From positions 2,418,001 to 2,482,000 of the forward strand of contig NZ_CP090370.1 of NCBI RefSeq assembly GCF_021431965.1: a stretch of 64,000 nt of DNA, written 5' to 3'. Both the position numbers and the translations under genes were made by a program. Origin of the DNA: Erythrobacter sp. SDW2. Lineage in GTDB: Bacteria > Pseudomonadota > Alphaproteobacteria > Sphingomonadales > Sphingomonadaceae. A model generated the notes under the pieces. The model searched no databases. It had not been told where the DNA came from and saw nothing but the letters and a program-made list of their open reading frames with translations. Shown one piece after another: positions 1 to 8,656 of the stretch. Numbering within the stretch: position 1 is the stretch's first letter; every line of letters begins with the position of its first letter.

Positions 1-123
1 CACGCCGCCGTTGACGGTGCAGACGCCGGCACTGTCATAGCCGCGATATTCCATTCGCCGCAGGCCATCGACCAGCCGGTCCGCAACCGGTTCCTTGCCC
101 ACAATTCCGATAATGCCGCACAT
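1..123 (-). CDS. glmS: Glutamine-fructose-6-phosphate aminotransferase, N-terminal fragment
   Basis: Only the first 41 codons are inside the window; the gene runs off the left edge. The reading starts MCGIIGIVG, which places the catalytic N-terminal cysteine (Cys2 after Met removal) of a class II glutamine amidotransferase, followed by the conserved EYRGYDSAG stretch typical of GlmS. GlmS makes glucosamine-6-phosphate from fructose-6-phosphate and glutamine, the entry to peptidoglycan and LPS amino sugars, in the cytosol. The start lies only 15 bp downstream of the stop of a PIN-domain toxin gene on the same strand, so transcription from the toxin-antitoxin promoter could read into it. The identification is firm; the rest of the gene is not visible. 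Confidence 0.93.
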   Translation of the reverse strand, partial: MCGIIGIVGKEPVADRLVDGLRRMEYRGYDSAGVCTVNGGV

Positions 124-138
124 GGATTTTCGCTTTCG

Positions 139-519
139 TTACAAGATGTAGGGGACACGGATGCCAGGCATCTCTGCCGGGAAATCCTTGGTATTTCGTG
201 TAATGAGCACCCGGCCGCGCGTTTGCGCCGTCGCCAGTATGATCGCATCCATCGCATTGAGGCGAGTTCGCTCGCGCCGCAAGGCGGCTGCGCGCTGACC
301 TATCTCGGCGTCGATCTCGTCCACGCCGAAGCCCGACAACAGGATCTCGGCGCGCCTGAGGCCCTCACCCTCGCCCTTCGACATGACTTCGATCCAGACT
401 GCCCGGCTGATCCATGCGCGGGCGCCGAAGTCGGTCGCACGGTCGATCTCGGTGTGGGCCAGGTCCAACCCGGCCAGCGCATCGATGATTATGTTGGAAT
501 CGAAGGCAAAGCCGCTCAT
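139..519 (-). CDS. VapC-like PIN-domain ribonuclease toxin
   Basis: 126 aa, the usual size of a type II VapC toxin. PIN-domain acidic residues are visible: Asp7 in FDSN, Glu44 in WIEVMSK, Asp91 in AMDAIILATA, and the closing TRNTKDF motif around residues 107-113. VapC toxins are Mg-dependent endoribonucleases, usually cutting tRNA or rRNA, held inactive by the cognate antitoxin. The gene overlaps the upstream ribbon-helix-helix-like antitoxin by 4 nt, which is the classical arrangement for translational coupling. Function as a toxin is inferred from family and context; target RNA cannot be told from sequence. Confidence 0.85.
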   Translation of the reverse strand: MSGFAFDSNIIIDALAGLDLAHTEIDRATDFGARAWISRAVWIEVMSKGEGEGLRRAEILLSGFGVDEIDAEIGQRAAALRRERTRLNAMDAIILATAQTRGRVLITRNTKDFPAEMPGIRVPYIL

Positions 520-893
520 TTGCGAGAGGGCTTTTTCGGCGTGGGATATTTGCCCGCCAGCATGTCCAGGTGAATCTGGCGCTGGCGATCATCCTCCTCG
601 TCGAAAAGGTCGGGGAATTCAGCCCTGACCTCTTCGTAGTCATCATCCCACGGGCGCGTTGAAGCAGCACGTTCTCGCCGCTGCCATTCGACCGCATCAC
701 CCAGATCTGTGCGCTCTTTCCACGCGCCAAAGCCGACGGAAAGCCATTCCTTGGCCGCCGCCGGGGTCGTTTCCGCGCGGTACTCCGCCACCGCTTCCCG
801 TAGAACCTGCGCGCGCGACTTGCCCTGCTCGGCAGCGAGCTGGTCAAGCCACTTGATGTCGTCATCGGGCAGGTCGGCGAGGATTCGGGTCAT
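516..893 (-). CDS. Antitoxin of VapBC-like module, ribbon-helix-helix N-terminus
   Basis: 125 aa. The first ~40 residues (RILADLPDDDIKWLDQLAAE followed by GKSRAQVLREAV) have the pattern of a ribbon-helix-helix/CopG DNA-binding domain; the acidic, Trp- and Glu-rich C-terminal two thirds would be the toxin-neutralising part. It precedes and overlaps the PIN toxin gene by 4 nt. Typical antitoxins of this class are 70-90 aa, so this one is rather long. It probably represses its own promoter through the GATATC palindromes immediately upstream of the start codon. Confidence 0.78.
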   Translation of the reverse strand: MTRILADLPDDDIKWLDQLAAEQGKSRAQVLREAVAEYRAETTPAAAKEWLSVGFGAWKERTDLGDAVEWQRRERAASTRPWDDDYEEVRAEFPDLFDEEDDRQRQIHLDMLAGKYPTPKKPSRK

Positions 894-904
894 TGTTGAT
901 ATAC

Positions 905-926
905 TGATATCATATCATGATATCAT
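905..926. promoter_or_regulatory. Palindromic operator candidate of the toxin-antitoxin operon
   Basis: Nested perfect palindromes lie 12-33 bp upstream of the antitoxin start: ATATCATGATAT at 912-923, ATGATATCAT at 917-926, and two GATATC boxes at 906-911 and 919-924. The run is strikingly AT-rich for this genome. Ribbon-helix-helix antitoxins bind short inverted repeats that overlap their promoter, so autoregulation is the natural reading. The site also abuts the 3' end of the DMT transporter gene at 928. Confidence 0.6.
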
Positions 927-927
927 G

Positions 928-1833
928 TCAAGTAGGTGCTTCGGTGACTTCCATCTTTCGCGTGTTGTCGCGCCACAGGTAGAGCCCGGCACCGATGATC
1001 ACTGTTGCTCCCAACATGGTTACCCCGTCCGGCCGGTCGCCGAACCACCACCACCCCAGCGATACCGCAACGATCAGCTGGACGTATGTCATCGGTGCGA
1101 CAATGGCGGCACCTGCCCGCGTCGTGCCGTGGAAGATCAGCCAATGCGCCGTACTGGCGGTGACCGCCACAATGCCGCACCGGAGCACGACATCGATGGA
1201 AGGCGCGCCCAAGGCAAACATCGGCGACCCTGATGTCCCGCCGGCAAGTGCTGCCAGCCAAAGGACGGGTGCCGCAACAAGGGCCATGTATACCTGCATC
1301 GACAGCGGGCTGCCCTGCCCGGCAGAAGCGCGGTTCGCGAGCATCAGCAGGGCCATGCAGCAGGCTGCCCCTAGCGGCAGCAAGGCCGCCAGTCCGACTT
1401 CGGCCAGGTTGGGCCGCAGCACCACTATCACCCCGACGAAAGCAATCGCCGATGCCACGAAGGTCGCCGGACGGACCTTTTCGCCCAACACCGGCCCGCT
1501 CAGCAGAGCGGTCAGGATCGGAGCCAGAAACACCAGCGATGTCGCCTCCGCCAATGGCATCACGAAAATGGCGCTGAAGAAGGTAAGGGTCGCACCGCAC
1601 AGGCACAGTCCGCGGCCCAGCTGCAGCAAGGGGTTCTTGGGGCGGAATCCTGCCCTGCCTTCGCGCATCGCCAGCAAGGTCGACAGGCCCGCCGCGCCGA
1701 TCGTGAAGCGCAACGCCGCCACCGCGATGGGTGACCACATCCCGGCCATGGACTTGATAACGGCATCACCGAACGCCAGCACCGCAAAGCCGGCCAGCGC
1801 AAGCAGGATGCCGCTGCGTTCGCTTTGCTCCAT
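928..1833 (-). CDS. DMT-superfamily (EamA) permease
   Basis: 301 aa, about ten hydrophobic segments arranged as two five-helix halves, the architecture of EamA/RhaT drug-metabolite transporters. The start MEQSERSGILLALAGFAVLAF leads straight into the first membrane helix. Members export amino acids, nucleosides or other small metabolites, but nothing here tells the substrate. The gene ends 34 bp before the antitoxin start on the same strand, with the operator palindromes between. A second, distinct DMT permease lies at 5.3 kb on the other strand. Confidence 0.85.
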   Translation of the reverse strand: MEQSERSGILLALAGFAVLAFGDAVIKSMAGMWSPIAVAALRFTIGAAGLSTLLAMREGRAGFRPKNPLLQLGRGLCLCGATLTFFSAIFVMPLAEATSLVFLAPILTALLSGPVLGEKVRPATFVASAIAFVGVIVVLRPNLAEVGLAALLPLGAACCMALLMLANRASAGQGSPLSMQVYMALVAAPVLWLAALAGGTSGSPMFALGAPSIDVVLRCGIVAVTASTAHWLIFHGTTRAGAAIVAPMTYVQLIVAVSLGWWWFGDRPDGVTMLGATVIIGAGLYLWRDNTRKMEVTEAPT

Positions 1834-2002
1834 CGAGTGAACCTGTATGTTGCTGTGAGGCTGCTACGTTTGCGAGGCGCGGTAGGGGGCATCCCTCACG
1901 CTGTCAAAGGCCATTGGGACGCGACCGGCAGATGGTTTACGCCCGCTTAACGCGTTTCTGTTAGCGATCGACTGACAGCGGGTCGCCGGGACAGGACAGG
2001 CC

Positions 2003-3328
2003 ATGCCGCGCAAGGACAGAACAATGGACGACAATCGACGAGCGCAGCGCCCATCGGCTGCACCCGGTGCCTTGGTGCGGCATCTCGCATCCATGAACCG
2101 GATGGATCGCTTGTTCGTGCTGGCTCTGCTGCTGATGGCGCCTGTTTTCGGCCTCGTGACGATGGAGACGGTCTATGCCAAGGCGGCGCTCCGGACCTTC
2201 TCGGTCCCGATCCTGGTGGCCGAAGTCACTATGCTGGTTGTCGCGGCAAAGGCCCTCGCGAGCCGGAATTGGGCCGGTTTCGAACTGTCCTCGACCGCCA
2301 AGATCCTCGGCGCGCTGTGGGCCACATCAATTACCATAAGCCTGCTGGGAGCAGAGTTCCGACCGGGTGAAGCCCAGCTTCGCTTCACCATGACAATCCT
2401 GCATTTCTGTTTTGGCGTCATCGTTTGGGGCTATCTGACTCAGAACCCTGGCATGAGGCGTGATTGCCTGGTGGCCGCAGCCGCAGGGCTAGGACTGCTT
2501 TTCGTACTCGCCTACTGCTTCGGGCTCTGGAATTCGGGCAACAGTGAATTCAGATGGACCCTCTTCGGCGTCGGCGTGTCCAATATCCGTCATTACGGCT
2601 ACCTGTCGCTTGTATTGACCGGCATTGCCGGTGGCCTCTGGTTGAACGCACCTGATCGTACGGACGAAGCGTGGCCTGCGTTGCTGTTCTTCCTCGGTGT
2701 CTTCATGATCATGTGGACCGGCGGGCGCGGGGCTTTCATCGCGCTGCTCGTCCAGTTGAGCGTCTTGCTGGCGATCGGCCCGTCGGGCCGACGCCTGGCC
2801 TTTGCTGGCCGTGCCCTTGCGGCGCTGGCAGTCGCCACTCTGCTGGCCGCCGCCTGGGTGCCGGCCCAGCATTTTGGTCCCCTCAACATTTTCCTGCGGC
2901 TCGATACCGGCACCTTGCCGGGAGAAGAATACACGACGGGTCGGGCAGAGATGTGGCGCCAGACCGCTGCGGCCATACCGGAGCATCCGTGGTTCGGATA
3001 TGGCGAGGCGCAGTTCCGCAAGGCAATACCCGCCGCTCGCGGGTTCTCCAACCATCCGCACAATCTGATCCTGCAGCTGCTGCTGCAATGGGGCGTGATC
3101 GGTACCGGCTTGCTCGCCGCCATCCTCGCCCGCCTTGCCTGGAAAGCCCGGTCCCTGCTCAAGTCGCCGACGGAACTGACCTACCCATGCGTGGCTCTCA
3201 TCACCGGGCTGTTGGCCGTTTCGATGGTCGACGGGCCGTTCTTCTATGCCCTGCCGACCGTGCTGTTCCTTCTCGCGCTTGCGATACTCTTGGCAGAGGC
3301 TGGCAACGGCGGGACCTTCAGAAAATGA
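2003..3328 (+). CDS. O-antigen ligase/polymerase-like membrane protein
   Basis: 441 aa with roughly ten to twelve hydrophobic segments. A large periplasmic stretch around residues 300-360 contains the TTGRAEMWRQT and SNHPHNLILQLLLQWG motifs that mark the Wzy/WaaL O-antigen ligase family (conserved Arg and His). Such enzymes join or polymerise surface polysaccharide on the periplasmic face of the inner membrane. Start could equally be the ATG at 2024 (MDDNRR), since no strong ribosome-binding site decides it. No other polysaccharide genes are adjacent, so whether it acts on LPS, capsule or exopolysaccharide is open. Confidence 0.8.
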   Translation: MPRKDRTMDDNRRAQRPSAAPGALVRHLASMNRMDRLFVLALLLMAPVFGLVTMETVYAKAALRTFSVPILVAEVTMLVVAAKALASRNWAGFELSSTAKILGALWATSITISLLGAEFRPGEAQLRFTMTILHFCFGVIVWGYLTQNPGMRRDCLVAAAAGLGLLFVLAYCFGLWNSGNSEFRWTLFGVGVSNIRHYGYLSLVLTGIAGGLWLNAPDRTDEAWPALLFFLGVFMIMWTGGRGAFIALLVQLSVLLAIGPSGRRLAFAGRALAALAVATLLAAAWVPAQHFGPLNIFLRLDTGTLPGEEYTTGRAEMWRQTAAAIPEHPWFGYGEAQFRKAIPAARGFSNHPHNLILQLLLQWGVIGTGLLAAILARLAWKARSLLKSPTELTYPCVALITGLLAVSMVDGPFFYALPTVLFLLALAILLAEAGNGGTFRK

Positions 3329-3428
3329 TAAGGTTTCCGCATTATTCACCAAATTTCAGAAGGTGGCCTTGGGCAATCGATACCAATGGCCGTGAACGGT
3401 TTGAGACAGTTTCCTCGGAGGACGCGGG

Positions 3429-4955
3429 ATGAGTGCATTCGGACGCAAGAACGGGCCAGGGGGAATGGCACCCGGTGCACGTCCGGCATTCGGTGTTGCG
3501 CGGCCGATGAGGGGCGGCGCAGCGACGCCTCGCGACCAGGCCCCGCCCCCGGGCGGCGACCAATTCCCGCCTCTGCCCGGTGAAGAAACGGCACCTGCAG
3601 CTCCTGCTTCGTCGGCTCCGAACAAGGACGACGCGCTTACCCGCCTCACCGACCGCGCCAATGCGGTCCACGAGCAGCAGGAAGTTGGCGGCTTCGAAGC
3701 CAGCGTCCACAAGATCAAGGAGCAGGTGCTGCCGCGTCTGCTCGAACGAGTCGATCCCGAAGCGGCCGCCACGCTCTCCAAGGAAGAGCTGTCGGAAGAA
3801 TTCCGCCCGATCATCATGGAAGTGCTGGCCGAGCTCAAGGTCACCCTCAACCGTCGCGAACAGTTCGCGCTGGAAAAGGTGCTGATCGACGAACTGCTCG
3901 GCTTCGGTCCGCTCGAAGAGCTGCTCAATGACCCGGACGTGTCCGACATCATGGTCAACGGGCCGGACCAGACCTACATCGAAAAGAAAGGCAAGTTGCA
4001 GCTCGCCGGGATCCGTTTCCGCGACGAACAGCACCTGTTCCAGATTGCCCAGCGCATCGTCAACCAGGTCGGCCGCCGCGTCGACCAGACCACGCCGCTG
4101 GCCGACGCCCGCCTCAAGGACGGCAGCCGCGTCAACGTGATCGTGCCGCCGCTGTCGCTGCGCGGCACGGCGATCTCGATCCGCAAGTTCTCCGAAAAGC
4201 CGATCACCATCGACATGCTCAAGGACTTCGGTTCGATGAGCGAGAAGATGGCGACCTGCCTCAAGGTCGCCGGCGCCTGCCGCATGAACATCGTCATCTC
4301 GGGCGGTACCGGTTCGGGTAAAACGACCATGCTCAACGCCCTGTCGAAGATGATCGACCCAGGCGAGCGCGTGCTGACGATCGAAGACGCGGCCGAACTG
4401 CGTCTGCAGCAGCCCCACTGGCTGCCGCTCGAAACCCGACCGCCGAACCTCGAGGGCCAGGGCGCGATCACCATCGGTGACCTGGTCAAGAACGCTCTGC
4501 GTATGCGTCCTGACCGCATCATCCTGGGCGAAATTCGCGGCGCGGAATGTTTCGACCTGCTCGCGGCGATGAACACCGGCCATGACGGATCGATGTGTAC
4601 GCTCCACGCCAACAGCCCGCGCGAGTGCCTGGGCCGTATGGAGAACATGATCCTGATGGGCGATATCAAGATCCCCAAGGAAGCCATCAGCCGCCAGATC
4701 GCCGAATCGGTCGACCTGATCGTGCAGGTGAAGCGCCTGCGTGACGGTTCGCGCCGCACCACCGAGATCACCGAGGTGATCGGGATGGAAGGCGACGTGA
4801 TCGTGACCCAGACCCTGTTCAAGTTCGAGTATCTCGACGAAACCGACGACGGCAAGATCATTGGCGAGTTCCGCTCGAGCGGCCTGCGTCCCTACACGCT
4901 GGAAAAGGCCCGCCAGTTCGGCTTCGACCAGGCTTATTTGGAGGCCTGCCTGTAG
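3429..4955 (+). CDS. cpaF: CpaF/TadA-type secretion ATPase
   Basis: 508 aa. An N-terminal Pro/Ala/Gly-rich region of ~60 residues precedes the conserved core; Walker A is GGTGSGKTT near residue 293, followed by the Asp box (TIEDAAELRLQQ), Walker B (RIILGEIRGAE) and His box (GHDGSMCTLHANSP) of type II/IV secretion ATPases. It powers assembly of Flp/Tad tight-adherence pili from the cytoplasmic face. A GGAGG site sits just before the ATG. Unusually, no tadB/tadC, pilin or other cpa genes are next to it here: upstream is the O-antigen ligase-like gene and downstream a convergent small membrane protein. Confidence 0.93.
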   Translation: MSAFGRKNGPGGMAPGARPAFGVARPMRGGAATPRDQAPPPGGDQFPPLPGEETAPAAPASSAPNKDDALTRLTDRANAVHEQQEVGGFEASVHKIKEQVLPRLLERVDPEAAATLSKEELSEEFRPIIMEVLAELKVTLNRREQFALEKVLIDELLGFGPLEELLNDPDVSDIMVNGPDQTYIEKKGKLQLAGIRFRDEQHLFQIAQRIVNQVGRRVDQTTPLADARLKDGSRVNVIVPPLSLRGTAISIRKFSEKPITIDMLKDFGSMSEKMATCLKVAGACRMNIVISGGTGSGKTTMLNALSKMIDPGERVLTIEDAAELRLQQPHWLPLETRPPNLEGQGAITIGDLVKNALRMRPDRIILGEIRGAECFDLLAAMNTGHDGSMCTLHANSPRECLGRMENMILMGDIKIPKEAISRQIAESVDLIVQVKRLRDGSRRTTEITEVIGMEGDVIVTQTLFKFEYLDETDDGKIIGEFRSSGLRPYTLEKARQFGFDQAYLEACL

Positions 4956-5039
4956 GGCAGGCGACTTCAACCGCCGGGCGCGGCGCGGTCGCGCTTGCGG
5001 CGCTACGCGCGGTGCTCAGCAGCCACACAGATGCTGTTC

Positions 5040-5270
5040 CTAGCCGCGCAGGATCGACGGCACCGCGATCATCAGCAAGCCGCCGCCAATGAGCGTTGAG
5101 GCCATGAACAGGCTCAGCCACGGGACCCAACCGACCTGGTCGATCCGGGCGCGGCGTACGCGGCGGCGTTCCATGTAGTTGGCGAGCAGGCCAAGCAGCA
5201 CCAGCCCCGCCCCGATCATGGCGAGCAGTTCGGCATCGCCGGCAAAGATCAGGCGGTGAAGAAATTCCAT
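5040..5270 (-). CDS. Small two-helix membrane protein, unknown
   Basis: 76 aa with two hydrophobic segments (about residues 15-32 and 49-70) separated by a strongly basic loop (MERRRVRRAR). I do not recognise a family. It is transcribed divergently from the DMT permease at 5318 with 47 bp between the start codons and converges on cpaF. The hydrophobic pattern and separate position support a real gene, but the role is unknown. Confidence 0.6.
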   Translation of the reverse strand: MEFLHRLIFAGDAELLAMIGAGLVLLGLLANYMERRRVRRARIDQVGWVPWLSLFMASTLIGGGLLMIAVPSILRG

Positions 5271-5317
5271 CGCGCCGCCATATGGGCACTCGGCTGCGGT
5301 TGGACTAGGGGCAAGGC

Positions 5318-6241
5318 ATGGATGGCTCCGTCGCCCGCCCCCGCCCGATGCTCGCGCTGCTGCTGCGGCTCGTCACCGCACTCTGTCTTTCGACCATGGC
5401 GATGCTGGTCAAGGTGGCCGGGACGCGCGGGGTCGAATTGCCCGAACTGATTTTCTGGCGCCAGTTCATCACCATGCTGGTGATAGGCGGGTTGATGGCG
5501 GTGCTGGGCAAGCTTGGCGAGTTGAGGACACAAAGGTTCGGTGCGCATGCCCGGCGGGCAATCTACGGCATTAGCGGCATGTTCTTTGTCTATGGCGCGG
5601 TGATGTTGCTGCCGCTGGCCGAGGCGACGACGCTCAGCTTCACCACCCCCATGTTCGCCGTGCTGCTGGCGCTGGTGCTGTTTCGCGAGAAGATCGGCAT
5701 CTATCGCTGGAGCGCGGTCTTCCTGGGCTTTGCCGGGGTGCTGATCGTGATGCAGCCGGGCAGCAGCGGCGAGGTCGACCTGTGGGGCGTGCTGGTCGGG
5801 CTGGTTGCCGCTTTCATGGTGGCGCTGATCTCGTTCCAGATCCAGGACCTCAACAAAACCGAGACACCCTATGCCATCGTTTTCTGGTTCACGGCCCTTA
5901 CCGTCCCGCTGATGGCGCTGGCCCTGCCCTTCTTCGTCAAGGCGCATGACCCGCAAACCTGGCTCGTCATCCTGGCGATGGCGCTGAGCGGTGCCGTCGC
6001 GCAGATAGCGCTGACCAACTCGCTCCGCTTCGGCTCGGCCGCGACCATCATCGTCATCGACTACACCGCGCTGATCTGGGCAGTGACATACGGCTGGGCG
6101 ATCTTCGACCGCGTCCCGCCCCCGACATTGTGGCTCGGCGCTCCGCTCATCATGTGCGCGGGTCTACTCGTCGCATGGCGGGAGCACCGGCTGGGCCGGG
6201 CGATTTCGGTACAGGAACGGGAAACCTCTCCGCTCGTATAA
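5318..6241 (+). CDS. DMT-superfamily (EamA) permease
   Basis: 307 aa, about ten predicted membrane helices in two EamA repeats. Residues such as FWRQFITML, ATTLSFTTPMFAVLLAL and the second-half RFGSAATIIVIDYTALIWA are typical of the family. It would sit in the inner membrane and export an unidentified small metabolite. It is followed 31 bp later by a small entericidin-like lipoprotein gene. Confidence 0.85.
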   Translation: MDGSVARPRPMLALLLRLVTALCLSTMAMLVKVAGTRGVELPELIFWRQFITMLVIGGLMAVLGKLGELRTQRFGAHARRAIYGISGMFFVYGAVMLLPLAEATTLSFTTPMFAVLLALVLFREKIGIYRWSAVFLGFAGVLIVMQPGSSGEVDLWGVLVGLVAAFMVALISFQIQDLNKTETPYAIVFWFTALTVPLMALALPFFVKAHDPQTWLVILAMALSGAVAQIALTNSLRFGSAATIIVIDYTALIWAVTYGWAIFDRVPPPTLWLGAPLIMCAGLLVAWREHRLGRAISVQERETSPLV

Positions 6242-6272
6242 AAGTCGATCATCCAGGATCAGGAGAGTTGAA

Positions 6273-6401
6273 ATGACCAAGAAGATCGCTCTTGCCTTCG
6301 GCATCGTCGCGATGTCGCTGGCGACGACGGCCTGCAACACAGTCAAGGGCCTCGGAAACGATATTGAATCGGTCGGCGAAGCCGGCGACCGGGTGATTTA
6401 A
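6273..6401 (+). CDS. Entericidin A/B family lipoprotein
   Basis: 42 aa. A basic start (MTKKIALAFG), hydrophobic segment, lipobox TTAC at Cys21 and then a short NTVKGLGNDIESVGEAG tail match the entericidin EcnA/EcnB family of tiny outer-membrane-directed lipoproteins. A ribosome-binding site AGGAGAG lies 8 bp before the ATG. Entericidins were named from an Enterobacteriaceae antidote/toxin pair; in alphaproteobacteria single copies are common and their role is unclear. Its stop overlaps the stop of the convergent gene at 6398 by 4 bp. Confidence 0.85.
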   Translation: MTKKIALAFGIVAMSLATTACNTVKGLGNDIESVGEAGDRVI

Positions 6402-6871
6402 CGTCTGAACTGCCGCAATGGCGATTCGCTGGTGCGCGGGCCACGCCAGCGCTCGCGTGCCAGCAGCCATACCAGCAGGCCGACCGGCCCGGCGATGAAG
6501 GTCGCGAGCAGGACTGGTGCCTGCCATAGGCGCCCCACGCCTTTCTGGTCCGCGTCGCGCGCGATCCATAGCCCCACGAACAGGTCGAAAGCGAGGTAGT
6601 GGGTCCAGCCCACCGTAGTTCCGCCTTGCGAGGCGAAAATCGACTGCACGCCTTCCAGCGTGGTGAAGTCGACCCCCGCATCAGCCGGCCCGACCGGGTC
6701 GAGCCACCCTGTCAAGATTCCGACCAGCCCGACAGCATAGACCAGGCACAACATCCCGATGCCCAAATAGAGCACCACTGTCAGCAGCAGTTCCTTGCGC
6801 GGCAACAGGATCAGGATCACCCAGGCCACAATTGCGGCGATGTTCACAAACGAAAACAGCGAAACCCACAT
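6398..6871 (-). CDS. ABA4-like (DUF4281) membrane protein
   Basis: 157 aa with about four hydrophobic helices. The FTTLEGVQSIFASQGGTTVGWTHYLAFDLFVGLWIARDA region is the signature of the ABA4-like family; plant ABA4 is involved in neoxanthin formation, but bacterial homologues have no settled function. It is encoded 11 bp downstream of the NAD(P)-binding protein gene, probably in one transcript. A carotenoid link would be plausible in a pigmented sphingomonad but nothing here shows it. Confidence 0.8.
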   Translation of the reverse strand: MWVSLFSFVNIAAIVAWVILILLPRKELLLTVVLYLGIGMLCLVYAVGLVGILTGWLDPVGPADAGVDFTTLEGVQSIFASQGGTTVGWTHYLAFDLFVGLWIARDADQKGVGRLWQAPVLLATFIAGPVGLLVWLLARERWRGPRTSESPLRQFRR

Positions 6872-6882
6872 GGTGGCTCTCC

Positions 6883-7581
6883 TCAGTCCGCGCTATCGAG
6901 CTGGGGCAGCATGCCCCCGGCGCGGGCGATGGCATCATTGTCGTGCGTGTAGCGCCCGCGGGTTTTGCGCAAGGCCAGCGCCAGCGTGGCCGTGGCGACG
7001 GTATCGGCCTTGATCGCGCGATACTGGCGGTACCTGCCGTGGAGCAGCAGGTTCATGACCGGGCTGGCGACAATACCGAGCCGCTCGGCGGGGCGACGAT
7101 CTCCGGGGCGCTGGCCGACCAGCAGGCCCGGGCGCAGGATGTCGAGCCGGTTGAAACCCGCCTTGGCCAGTTCCGCTTCGGTTTCGCCTTTCACGCTGAG
7201 ATAGAAGTTCTTCGAATGCCGGTCCGCACCCACGGAACTGACCGCGACCATCCGCCGGATGCCAGCGGCGAGAGCTGCGCGGGCGGTGGCGATGACCAGC
7301 CTGTGGTCCACCGCACGAAACGCATCCTTGTCGCCGTTGACCTTGGCAATCGTGGTGCCGAGCGCGCAGATCAGCGCATCGGGCTTTACCGCTTCGAACA
7401 CCTCGCCCCACCGGTCGGGCTCGGCGACGAAGACCTCCATCCGCGCGCCCGGCGGCAATGGCACTTCGCGGCGGGCAATCCCGATCAGCCTCAGGTCCTC
7501 GCGCCCGACCGCCTGGCGCAGGATCGACTGGCCGATCATGCCGGTGACTCCGACAAGGGCAATACGGGCGGCTTTGGGCAT
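6883..7581 (-). CDS. NAD(P)H-binding Rossmann oxidoreductase, HTATIP2/NmrA-like
   Basis: 232 aa. The N-terminus RIALVGVTGMIGQSILRQA is a GxxGxxG dinucleotide-binding motif, and the VSSVGAD and YLSVKGETE segments correspond to the atypical SDR active-site region. Related proteins are NmrA-like or HTATIP2-like NAD(P)-binding proteins, often with regulatory or weakly defined redox roles. It is the first gene of a likely two-gene unit with the ABA4-like protein. Substrate unknown. Confidence 0.75.
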   Translation of the reverse strand: MPKAARIALVGVTGMIGQSILRQAVGREDLRLIGIARREVPLPPGARMEVFVAEPDRWGEVFEAVKPDALICALGTTIAKVNGDKDAFRAVDHRLVIATARAALAAGIRRMVAVSSVGADRHSKNFYLSVKGETEAELAKAGFNRLDILRPGLLVGQRPGDRRPAERLGIVASPVMNLLLHGRYRQYRAIKADTVATATLALALRKTRGRYTHDNDAIARAGGMLPQLDSAD

Positions 7582-7663
7582 CAGGCGGGTTTCGTTAGTT
7601 GGTGTTATGCCCGGCCCTTAGGCGGCATGGCGGCAAGAATCCATGGCCCTCACCGCAAGCGCC

Positions 7664-8656
7664 TCACCGCCCGCCGCCGCTGCGGCTCCACAGCCCGGCA
7701 AGGAGCGAACCGATCACTACGTGATAGACCGAGGAGATTGCGCTCGGCACCGGGGCCAGCGCTGCCTGCAACGGATTGGCGAACTGCGCGGCAAAGCTCG
7801 GCTGCGCTGCAAGACTGGCACCCAGGCCGCTGTTCTGCATGCCGACCTCGATGCTGATCGTGCGCTCCTCTGCCCGCCCGAAACCCAGCAGGCGCGGCGC
7901 CAGCCACCCCAGCGCGAAGCCCGTGGCATGAAGCACAAACACCGCCAGCAACAGCACGCCGGCATGCTCGATAATCAGAGTTTTCGAATTGCCGACAATC
8001 GCGCCGACGATCAACACGATCGCCAGGATCGAGACCAGCGGCGACCAGAGCGCCACCTGCCGCGTGGCGTGCGGGAACAGCGTGTTGAGCAGCACGCCCG
8101 CCACCACCGGGATCAGCACGATGGCGACCATGTTGCGGAACAGGCTCCACTGGTCGATCTCGACATAGACCCCGCCCAGCCATCCGGTCAGTAAGGGCGT
8201 CGCGACGATGGCAACCAGCGTCGAACACAGCGTCATCGCCACCGACAGCGCGACATTGGCGCGGGCAAGATAAGCCACGACATTGGACGCGGTGCCGCCA
8301 GGGCAGCAGGCGACGAGGATGATCCCCACCGCCAGCCCTTGCTCCAGTCCGAACGCCCATGCCGCCAATACGCCCGCGAGCGGCATAACGGTGAATTGCA
8401 GCGCCACCCCTGCCGCAACGCAGCGGGGCATCGCCAGCACCTTGCGGAAATCCTCCAGCGTCAGCGTCAGTCCCATACCCAGCATGATCACGCCCAGCAT
8501 GACCGATATCAGCGGCTGCCCGGCAATTTGCGACCCGGTGATCCATGCAAAATGCCCCGGAACCAACCACGCCCAGGCCACGCCCAGCACGGTCCAGACC
8601 GCAAACAGATTGGTCGCCAGCGCAATCCAGCGTGGCTGGCCAACTGGTTCAGACAT
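7664..8656 (-). CDS. Bile acid:sodium symporter family (BASS) transporter
   Basis: 330 aa with about nine to ten hydrophobic helices. The motifs GMGLTLTLEDFRKVL, ACCPGGTASNVVAYLA and IEVGMQNSGLGASLA are diagnostic of the BASS/SBF family. Bacterial members move organic anions such as keto acids or pantoate with sodium, but the substrate here is not defined. Its ATG overlaps the 3' end of the dGTPase-like gene by 8 nt (ATGTCTGA), so the pair is translationally coupled, which is a curious partnership. Confidence 0.88.
   Translation of the reverse strand: MSEPVGQPRWIALATNLFAVWTVLGVAWAWLVPGHFAWITGSQIAGQPLISVMLGVIMLGMGLTLTLEDFRKVLAMPRCVAAGVALQFTVMPLAGVLAAWAFGLEQGLAVGIILVACCPGGTASNVVAYLARANVALSVAMTLCSTLVAIVATPLLTGWLGGVYVEIDQWSLFRNMVAIVLIPVVAGVLLNTLFPHATRQVALWSPLVSILAIVLIVGAIVGNSKTLIIEHAGVLLLAVFVLHATGFALGWLAPRLLGFGRAEERTISIEVGMQNSGLGASLAAQPSFAAQFANPLQAALAPVPSAISSVYHVVIGSLLAGLWSRSGGGR

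Noticed and set aside
4944-4962. Hairpin GCCTGCC/GGCAGGC spanning the cpaF stop
   Set aside because: Short stem including the stop codon and no T-run; not convincing as a terminator.
3342-4970. Long open frame on the minus strand opposite cpaF (542 codons)
   Set aside because: It mirrors cpaF, which has all family motifs; the antisense translation is Arg/Ala/His-rich without recognisable domain, a high-GC artefact.
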